Part shown: positions 58,730-63,797 of the stretch, in pieces | Position numbering within the stretch: position 1 is the stretch's first letter | How the letters are laid out: each line of letters begins with the position of its first letter | Origin: Scatosoma sp045658805 | GTDB taxonomy: Bacteria > Bacillota > Clostridia > Christensenellales > Borkfalkiaceae | DNA: 63,797 nucleotides | Assembly: GCA_045658805.1 (NCBI GenBank) | Contig: JAZOVQ010000033.1 | Span: 1-63,797, forward strand | Direction: 5' to 3' | Position numbers and translations under genes: made by a program | Notes under the pieces: generated by a model | What the model saw: only the letters and a program-made list of their open reading frames with translations | Databases searched by the model: none | What the model was told of the DNA's origin: nothing

Positions 58730-60058
58730 TTATTGCTGTAACAGCTTCTTTTCCGCCAAGATATGCATAGCGCATTCCACACGCTTTTTCATCATTGCGC
58801 AGGTCATTTCGTACGGCTCGTCAATGTCGCCGTTGTAATGATAATTGTTTGCGCTGCAACCGCCCGAACAAATAAATTTCGCAAAGCAGTTTTCGCATTT
58901 CTTTCTCGTAAACAAACAAGAATTTTTAAATTTCTCTCTAATATCGGGGCGAGTAATGCCTTCGCTTACGCTACCCATTTTAAAGTTTGCGTCCCCTACA
59001 AATTGATGGCAGGGATACAAGTCGCCGCTCGGCGCTACGGAGAAATATTCGTTGCCTGCGCCGCACGCGGAAACACGCTTGGAAAGACAGGGACCGCCTT
59101 CCAAATCCACGTTGAAATGGAAGAAATTGAACCCCTTGCCTTCGGCATAACGACGGAGATATTCGTCGCAAAGGTTTTCATATTCCTGCTCGATAGCGGG
59201 CAAATGTTCCTCTTTAATTTGCAAATCGGGAATTTCCGTTACTACGGGTTCCATAGAAATGGAATCTACGCCCTGGTCCGCAATGAAAAGTACGTCCTTG
59301 GCAAAATCGGTGTTCTTCGCCGTAAACGTGCCGCGCACGTAATAGCTCTTGTCGCCGCGCAAGGAAATAAATTTCTTAATTTTGTCAATGATAAGGTCAA
59401 ACGTACCCTTGCCGTTGACGGATTTTCTAATAGCATCGTGTACTTCTTTTCTGCCGTCGAGGGAAAGAACGATATTTTCCATTTCTTCATTGAAGAATTT
59501 GATAACGTCATCGTTTAAAAGCAAAGCGTTGGTCGTCGTTGTAAAAAGGAACTTTTTACCTGCCTTTTCCCCTGCTTCTTTTGCGTAATAAACGGTCTTT
59601 TTCAAAACGTCGAAATTCATTAAAGGCTCGCCGCCGAAAAAGTCCATTTCCAACACCTTTCTCTTACCGCTGTGTTCGATAAGGAAATCCACCGCCGCTT
59701 TCGCCGTTTCAAAGCTCATAGATTCGCGCTTGGAATGGTACGCGCCTTCGTCCGCAAAACAGTATCTGCAACGGAAATTACAATCGTGGCAAATATGAAT
59801 ACAAAGCGCTTTCACTTCGTTGCTCTTCACAGGATACGCTTTCACTTCGTCCTTAAAAAGCAAGCCTTGCGCTTTCAACCCTTCTACGTCCGACAAAATT
59901 TCAGCAAGCTGTTCGTCGGTGATATACGTGATATCTACGTCCTGCCCTTCTTCCTTTGCCTTTAAATAATCGGCGGTTGCGCCGTCACATTCGTGCAAAG
60001 AGCCGCTGCCAACGTCGTAAATGTAATTTTTGTCTTTATAATTGAATACGTGAATCAA
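58730..60058 (-). CDS. scfB: SCIFF radical SAM maturase (thioether bond-forming)
   Basis: The 442-residue SPASM-type radical SAM enzyme has the N-terminal precursor-recognition region (VGSGSLHECDG), the cluster site CHDCNFRCRYCFADEG, and C-terminal SPASM clusters (CGAGNEYFSVAPSGDLYPCHQF, FTRKKCENCFAKFICSGGC). It forms thioether links in the SCIFF peptide. The start is TTG at 60058: GGAGG stands eight bases before it and IHVFNYKD matches the family start. A TTG nine codons upstream has no ribosome site. The precursor is encoded just upstream. Confidence 0.96.
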   Translation of the reverse strand: MIHVFNYKDKNYIYDVGSGSLHECDGATADYLKAKEEGQDVDITYITDEQLAEILSDVEGLKAQGLLFKDEVKAYPVKSNEVKALCIHICHDCNFRCRYCFADEGAYHSKRESMSFETAKAAVDFLIEHSGKRKVLEMDFFGGEPLMNFDVLKKTVYYAKEAGEKAGKKFLFTTTTNALLLNDDVIKFFNEEMENIVLSLDGRKEVHDAIRKSVNGKGTFDLIIDKIKKFISLRGDKSYYVRGTFTAKNTDFAKDVLFIADQGVDSISMEPVVTEIPDLQIKEEHLPAIEQEYENLCDEYLRRYAEGKGFNFFHFNVDLEGGPCLSKRVSACGAGNEYFSVAPSGDLYPCHQFVGDANFKMGSVSEGITRPDIREKFKNSCLFTRKKCENCFAKFICSGGCSANNYHYNGDIDEPYEMTCAMMKKRVECAMHILAEKKLLQQ

Positions 60059-60094
60059 GGATAAATCCTCCGTAAAAAAACTCAAAACTCGGTT

Positions 60095-60127
60095 AAAAAC
60101 GGCGTAACTTCACGATACGCCGTTTTT
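60095..60127 (-). terminator. Intrinsic terminator between scfA and scfB
   Basis: Minus-strand AAAACGGCGTA, loop TCGTGAAGT, TACGCCGTTTTTA. It lies 65-98 bases after the peptide gene and probably limits maturase relative to peptide. Confidence 0.85.
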
Positions 60128-60192
60128 ATATTCTCTTAAACTGCTTTGTCCGTCTTGGCTATTGCCAAATATCAAACCGAATACAAAAAAAA

Positions 60193-60345
60193 TTATTTGC
60201 GTTCGATTTTTTCTTCGCGGGTAATTCTTTCGCAGGACTGGTTGCCTACCGTGCAGCTCGTTTTGCAAGCGGATTGACAGGTGCTTCTGCATTCGCCGCA
60301 AGCGGTAACTTTCTTTTCAGCGGGTTTTGCGATCGTTTTAATCAT
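60193..60345 (-). CDS. scfA: SCIFF ranthipeptide precursor (six Cys in forty-five)
   Basis: A 50-residue peptide, MIKTIAKPAEKKVTA followed by the core CGECRSTCQSACKTSC, then TVGNQSCERITREE and a Lys/Glu/Arg end. It has exactly six Cys at 16, 19, 23, 27, 31 and 38, the SCIFF family pattern. AGGAGG precedes the ATG. The neighbour scfB would link the Cys to other residues by thioethers. The biological role of SCIFF peptides remains poorly known. It has its own promoter and terminator. Confidence 0.96.
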   Translation of the reverse strand: MIKTIAKPAEKKVTACGECRSTCQSACKTSCTVGNQSCERITREEKIERK

Positions 60346-60377
60346 AACGTCCTCCTAATGTTTAATTGGATAAGATT

Positions 60378-60406
60378 ATTATAGTATACTTTTCAAGAAA
60401 TTGCAA
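60378..60406 (-). promoter_or_regulatory. Sigma-A-type promoter of scfA
   Basis: Minus-strand TTGCAA (60406-60401), 17 bases, TATAAT (60383-60378), about 30 bases before the scfA ATG. Confidence 0.75.
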
Positions 60407-60480
60407 GCGGTTTACCAAACTTTTTTTGCATTTTTCACCCGTTGTTTTCCTATTTTTCCAGCTTTTGCCCTCAAACGGTG

Positions 60481-60870
60481 TCAACGGCGGACGTTTACGG
60501 CGACAATTCCGCCCAAACCGCCTACGGCTACCGCTGTCAAAAGCTCGACGAAAAACCATGCGCTTATAGAGAAATTTCCGCACAATGCCGAAAAGGCAGG
60601 ATAAGCAAGCGCCGTAAATAACAAGCCGATAGCTGCGCCTTTCAGCCAGCCCTTTTCCCCTCGTACAAATAAGGTTGCGCCTACTGCCACCGACAACGCT
60701 TTTAGCGTTTGATTGATAGGATAAATAATGCTATCGGGCAACGCCGTTGCCGCCAAAACGTTGGCAAATATAATTACCGCCGCAAACGCAAACCCAAGCG
60801 CCGCAAGCGTCCCTTTGATAACCCCGAACATTCCGCTTCCGTACGAGCTGTAACCCCTTTCGTTATGCAT
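60481..60870 (-). CDS. TIGR04086-family small membrane protein
   Basis: A 129-residue protein with a short Gly/Ser/Tyr-rich N-terminus and four transmembrane helices (for example GTLAALGFAFAAVIIFANVLA; WFFVELLTAVAVGGLGGIVAV). Its position between yajC and scfA is where the TIGR04086 family is found in Clostridia that make SCIFF; the assignment rests on context plus topology. The role is unknown. Its ribosome site lies inside a terminator-like hairpin. Confidence 0.8.
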   Translation of the reverse strand: MHNERGYSSYGSGMFGVIKGTLAALGFAFAAVIIFANVLAATALPDSIIYPINQTLKALSVAVGATLFVRGEKGWLKGAAIGLLFTALAYPAFSALCGNFSISAWFFVELLTAVAVGGLGGIVAVNVRR

Positions 60871-60877
60871 AAAAAAA

Positions 60878-60905
60878 CACCTCCGCATTATCCTATGCGA
60901 AGGCG
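60878..60905 (-). promoter_or_regulatory. SD-sequestering terminator-like hairpin before TIGR04086 gene
   Basis: Minus-strand CGCCTTCGCAT pairs with ATGCGGAGGTG, then TTTTTTT and the ATG. The GGAGG ribosome site is the 3' arm. The sequence GCGGAGGTGTTTTTTTATGC is identical to that before ddl. Confidence 0.6.
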
Positions 60906-60945
60906 TAATTTTTTAGAATGTTTCCTGTACGGAAAAGCCACTAAA

Positions 60946-61335
60946 TTATTCAGCGTCAGCGTTTTCTTCCACGGGAGCTTCTTCCACGGGAGCTTCAACC
61001 GCTTCTTCCACGGGAGCAACTTCTACGGGAGCTTCTTCCTTGTTTACCACTGCGTCCGTTTGATAAACAGCTTGCTTATCGAACTTAATGTAGGATTTGC
61101 CGCTTGCTTCCGAACCCGTTTCCAAAATAAACGTGTTGTCTTCGGGACAAACTTCTACAACTACGCCGCAGATACCGCCGATCGTTTTAACCTTGTTGCC
61201 GGGACGGATAGCGTCGAGCATTTCCATCGTTTCCTGCTGTCTCTTTTTTTGCTTGCGTCCGCTGTAAACCATAAGAGCGATAACCCCAGCACACATCAAG
61301 ACGATAATAATGATTTGACTCAAATCAGATGCCAT
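60946..61335 (-). CDS. yajC: YajC preprotein translocase subunit with acidic tail
   Basis: A 129-residue protein. It has one N-terminal transmembrane helix (IIIIVLMCAGVIALMVY), a basic QKKRQQ segment and the soluble YajC domain (RPGNKVKTIGGICGVVVEV). A tail of about 30 residues rich in Glu, Val, Pro and Ala, with repeated EEAPVE and VEEA words, follows and resembles the SecF tail. YajC associates with SecDF. It is the first gene of the yajC-TIGR04086-scfA-scfB-secDF run. Confidence 0.94.
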   Translation of the reverse strand: MASDLSQIIIIVLMCAGVIALMVYSGRKQKKRQQETMEMLDAIRPGNKVKTIGGICGVVVEVCPEDNTFILETGSEASGKSYIKFDKQAVYQTDAVVNKEEAPVEVAPVEEAVEAPVEEAPVEENADAE

Positions 61336-61388
61336 TTTCTTTTCTCCTTAAACGTTAGCGCATAGCCGCGCCGTATTTTTATAATACT

Positions 61389-61417
61389 ATGATACCCTTT
61401 TTTTTATGTTTTGGCAA
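61389..61417 (-). promoter_or_regulatory. Sigma-A-type promoter of yajC
   Basis: Minus-strand TTGCCA (61417-61412), 17 bases, TATCAT (61394-61389). Confidence 0.7.
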
Positions 61418-61513
61418 GCAATTTTTCGCAAAAAAACACTTTTTTTCCAATTTCACACATTTTTTACGAAGCTTTCATGCGGAAACCGCCAAATTTTTGT
61501 TAGCGTTTTTGCC

Positions 61514-61530
61514 ATTCAGCGCGTACCTGC
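61514..61530 (-). repeat. Dispersed motif, shortened copy after yajC promoter region
   Basis: GCAGGTACGCGCTGAAT between the yajC promoter and the ABC permease, a copy lacking the first G residues. Confidence 0.5.
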
Positions 61531-61539
61531 TATGCCCAT

Positions 61540-62445
61540 TTACTTCTTTTGTGCCTTTTTCGACTTTAAAACGTTAAGCAAAACGTACGCACCGACCAAC
61601 AGCGCAATTCCGCCAAGCAAAGCCGCGTACGCCACCCACGAAGGCACTTGCGAGCCTGCAAAATACAAATTGCAATCGGCAAGGTCGCGGATTCCGTCTA
61701 TCATTTCTTGGGGCAAGCCCTGCGCCAACATATCCTCAAGCGCACCGCTCAACGCATGGTTACGCACCAACGACGTGCCGTACGTGCCAGGGAAAAAGAC
61801 TAAGGCGTTTTGCATGCCCTGCGAAAACTGCGAAATGGGCATATACGCACCGCATATAAAGCCGTAGCCTGCGCTAACGACAGAACCCACTGCGGAAATT
61901 TGCCCTTGCGTTTTCAACGGATAGCATACAAAGGACGAAAGCGCCGTACCAAACAACACCAAAATCACTACGTCCGAGAATAAAAGCAAAATGTCGGTAA
62001 AGGAAAGATACCAACCCGTAAAGGTAAGATAAATCAAACCGCCGACCAAAGCAATCATACTAATGATAAACCCATTGATAGCCGTACCGACGTAATAGCC
62101 AACCGCCAGCGTTTGTGGTTTAATGGGCGTAACCGTAAGGTCCTTTCTCGCGCCCGTTACAATGTCCTGCACCATAATCATATTGGCGCAAAACGACACC
62201 GTTACCGTACTAACGGCAAGCAAGGACGAAAGCAATAAGCCCCCAACCAAACCGTCCAACACTTCCTTGTTGTATACGATATTTTCAGGGATTGCCTGTG
62301 CAAAGCTTTCATAATAAACGTTATACAAAAACGTAGCGTATAACACCAACAAAATTAACGGCGTAATAATGGACGTGAAAAACGTACCTTTGTCTTTGAA
62401 AAACAACTTAACGTTGCGCTTAATCATTGTATTGCAAACGGTCAT
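61540..62445 (-). CDS. ABC-2-type exporter permease
   Basis: A 301-residue ABC-2 membrane protein with six transmembrane helices and the coupling region MVQDIVTGARKDLTVTPIKP. It overlaps the ATPase gene by four bases (ATGA), with GGAGGT ahead of its ATG. It exports a substrate not known from sequence; relatives handle drugs, lipids or antimicrobial peptides. The ATPase-permease pair lies between tgt and yajC, which are usually adjacent. Confidence 0.92.
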   Translation of the reverse strand: MTVCNTMIKRNVKLFFKDKGTFFTSIITPLILLVLYATFLYNVYYESFAQAIPENIVYNKEVLDGLVGGLLLSSLLAVSTVTVSFCANMIMVQDIVTGARKDLTVTPIKPQTLAVGYYVGTAINGFIISMIALVGGLIYLTFTGWYLSFTDILLLFSDVVILVLFGTALSSFVCYPLKTQGQISAVGSVVSAGYGFICGAYMPISQFSQGMQNALVFFPGTYGTSLVRNHALSGALEDMLAQGLPQEMIDGIRDLADCNLYFAGSQVPSWVAYAALLGGIALLVGAYVLLNVLKSKKAQKK

Positions 62446-63356
62446 TCTTCGTCACCTCCCTGCAATTTTCTACCCGTCACGGCAAGGAATACGTCGTCCA
62501 TTTTGCCTTTTACCAATTCATAATCTTTAAAAAGCTGGGGATAACGCACGATAAACTCGGTCGCTTCGGCGGTGTTTTCTACCGCAATACGATAGCCGTC
62601 CGCAACCTTTTCGTAAGGCTTGCCAAGCATAGCAACTTGTTCTTCCGTCCAGCCGTAAACGGTAAGGAAATCCCCCGCATGCGCATTTTTTAACTGCAAC
62701 GGAGTGCCTTCACCGACAATTTGCCCTGCTTCCAAAATAACAACGTAATCCGCTTCCGCCGCTTCTTCCATGTAATGCGTGGTTAAAAATACCGTCGTGT
62801 TTTCCTGCTTGCGCAAATCTTCCACAATCCCCCATACCGCTTTTCGCGTTTGAGGGTCCAACCCCGTCGTCGGCTCGTCCAAAATTAGAATTTTCGGTTT
62901 GTGCAACAACGCTCTCGCCACGTCCACTCGACGGCTTTGACCGCCCGAAAGTTTCCCAACGGGACGTTTCAAAATACCGCCCAAATCAAACAACTCCGTC
63001 AGCTCGGCAAGACGGGTTTTAAACGCTTCGCCCACAATGCCGTACAACGCCGCGCGTGTTTTTAAATTGTCGTATACGGACAAGGATTTGTCTAAAACGG
63101 AATTTTGAAAAACTACCCCTAAATCCCGCTTGATTTCATCGCTGTTTTCATCGAGATTTTTACCGTTAATCTCGACCATGCCCCCGTCCTTTTCCAATTG
63201 ACCGCATAAAATGGAGATTGTGGTACTCTTCCCCGCGCCGTTGACGCCAAGAAAGGCAAACAGCTCCCCTTCTTCTACACGAAAGGAAATGTTCCGTACG
63301 GCTTTTACGTCACCGTAACTCTTTTCCAAATTTTGAATTTTTATAATATTCGCCAT
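62442..63356 (-). CDS. ABC exporter ATP-binding protein
   Basis: A 304-residue DrrA/CcmA-type ATPase: Walker A GVNGAGKSTTIS, signature LSGGQSRRVDVARALLHKP, Walker B ILILDEPTTGLDP, switch His in TTHYMEEA, and a C-terminal extension of about 80 residues. The start at 63356 lies seven bases after GAGGAG. It powers the permease encoded downstream. A consensus promoter with a palindrome at the start site suggests tight repression. Confidence 0.94.
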   Translation of the reverse strand: MANIIKIQNLEKSYGDVKAVRNISFRVEEGELFAFLGVNGAGKSTTISILCGQLEKDGGMVEINGKNLDENSDEIKRDLGVVFQNSVLDKSLSVYDNLKTRAALYGIVGEAFKTRLAELTELFDLGGILKRPVGKLSGGQSRRVDVARALLHKPKILILDEPTTGLDPQTRKAVWGIVEDLRKQENTTVFLTTHYMEEAAEADYVVILEAGQIVGEGTPLQLKNAHAGDFLTVYGWTEEQVAMLGKPYEKVADGYRIAVENTAEATEFIVRYPQLFKDYELVKGKMDDVFLAVTGRKLQGGDEE

Positions 63357-63382
63357 TCGTTCTCTCCTCAAATTTTGTTTCG

Positions 63383-63401
63383 TGATATTATTTTGATATC
63401 A
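63383..63401 (-). promoter_or_regulatory. Candidate operator palindrome of ABC exporter operon
   Basis: TGATAT, seven bases, ATATCA, just downstream of the -10 box and around the expected transcription start. It is a good position for a repressor such as a PadR-, GntR- or TetR-type protein; no such regulator is seen in the window. Confidence 0.5.
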
Positions 63402-63403
63402 TC

Positions 63404-63432
63404 ATTATATCATATGAGAAAATGGTTGTCAA
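63404..63432 (-). promoter_or_regulatory. Consensus sigma-A promoter of ABC exporter operon
   Basis: Minus-strand TTGACA (63432-63427), 17 bases, TATAAT (63409-63404). Both hexamers are perfect, the strongest-looking promoter in the window. Confidence 0.85.
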
Positions 63433-63462
63433 TGATTTTGTTGAAGTTTTAGAAAAAATTTA

Positions 63463-63490
63463 CTCACCGTGTTACAGGGAACACAGTGAG
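63463..63490 (-). terminator. Terminator between tgt and ABC exporter
   Basis: Minus-strand CTCACTGTGTT, CCCTGT loop, AACACGGTGAG (one mismatch), then TAAATTTTTT. Confidence 0.75.
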
Positions 63491-63622
63491 AAAATTGAAA
63501 TGCATTTTAAATAGGTGAAATTTACCCCAATTTGGGAAGTACGGCTGTTGTTTTATACGTCAACGAACTGTCGCGAGATAGCGTTATTGTCCAACTACCA
63601 ACTTTATATCGTTGAAATACAA

Positions 63623-63677
63623 GGTCAAGCGGAACGCTTGCTGGATACAACGGCACGTTGCTCAAGCGGAACGCTTG
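63623..63677. repeat. Paired copies of intergenic hairpin motif CAAGCGGAACGCTTG
   Basis: GGTCAAGCGGAACGCTTG at 63623-63640 and TCAAGCGGAACGCTTG at 63662-63677. Each folds into CAAGC-GGAAC-GCTTG. A third copy is at 14384-14400. They lie just past the tgt stop. Confidence 0.75.
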
Positions 63678-63684
63678 CGCTTGC

Positions 63685-63797
63685 TTAGAATTTGCCTTCT
63701 CCGCCGTATTTTTTATAAAACTCTCTCGTGTACTCTTTCACGTACCCGCCAAGGATTGCTTCTCGTAAACCTTTCATTAATTTATGCAGGAAGGTAA
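63685..63797 (-). CDS. tgt: Queuine tRNA-ribosyltransferase, C-terminal end only
   Basis: The last 37 residues of a protein running off the window edge: TFLHKLMKGLREAILGGYVK, then EYTREFYKKYGG and a stop. The pattern matches the end of bacterial Tgt, and tgt is the usual neighbour of yajC in Clostridia. Tgt inserts the queuosine precursor preQ1 at tRNA position 34. The rest of the gene, and possibly queA, would lie beyond the window. Confidence 0.75.
   Translation of the reverse strand, partial: TFLHKLMKGLREAILGGYVKEYTREFYKKYGGEGKF

Noticed and set aside
60110..60301. A 63-codon frame overlapping the SCIFF gene
   Set aside because: It is a shifted frame. The true peptide frame (60193-60345) has the ribosome site and the family Cys pattern.

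Overview
The window looks like chromosome from an anaerobic, endospore-forming member of the Clostridia, probably an uncultured gut-type lineage. That placement is inference. It rests on a sigE-spoIIGA-sigG sporulation cluster, a SpoIIQ-type peptidase behind a sigma-F-type promoter, a SCIFF ranthipeptide with its radical-SAM maturase, HemZ, YlmC and Clostridia-style gene order. Nearly every gene is on the minus strand. The plus-strand genes are a membrane protein (16036-16830), ylmC (25496-25825), dnaA and mnmG (41926-45180).

Layout. 1-2100: the end of a BspA-like leucine-rich-repeat lipoprotein, then spoIIQ and a small secreted protein. 2210-14047: a stress and translation block (yhbY, grpE, dnaK, dnaJ, prmA, rsmE, mtaB, HIT protein). 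It is split between grpE and dnaK by three zinc-ribbon membrane paralogues, a short-chain dehydrogenase, a second LRR lipoprotein and a 183-bp MITE-like element. 14048-14520: a gene-free tract of hairpins and a 68-bp tandem repeat. 14521-22866: obg, ddl, a membrane-anchored MurF, the t6A genes tsaB and tsaE, rimI, and ribU under an FMN riboswitch. 22923-28285: a two-component system, ylmC and the sigma-G/sigma-E/SpoIIGA module. 28394-38885: yraN, rnhB, rbgA, trmD, ftsY, smc, rnc, plsX and asnS. 39019-45180: VanW-family protein, PHP phosphatase, recF, dnaA and mnmG. 45273-55615: glycosyltransferase, pnp, rpsO, hemZ, an MBL hydrolase, relA/spoT and recJ. 55747-63797: secF, secD, scfB, scfA, a TIGR04086 membrane protein, yajC, an ABC exporter and the 3' end of tgt.

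Most genes are housekeeping: chromosome segregation and replication initiation, tRNA and rRNA modification, protein folding and export, wall precursor synthesis and sporulation control. Many promoters have sigma-A spacing and many rho-independent terminators are readable, so the transcription units can be drawn. Accessory material is concentrated at 8.9-14.5 kb, at the left edge, and between tgt and yajC.

The least explained signals are at DNA level. A strand-biased GGGGCAGGTA motif occurs in all three coding frames as well as between genes. There is a MITE-like element with clean target duplications and a possible relic of its end before mnmG, and a set of dispersed intergenic hairpins. Other points worth testing are Glu/Ala/Pro/Val tails shared by SecF and YajC, a MurF whose N-terminus is a membrane domain, a probably leaderless tsaE transcript, and a 50-residue SCIFF peptide gene with its own promoter and terminator.
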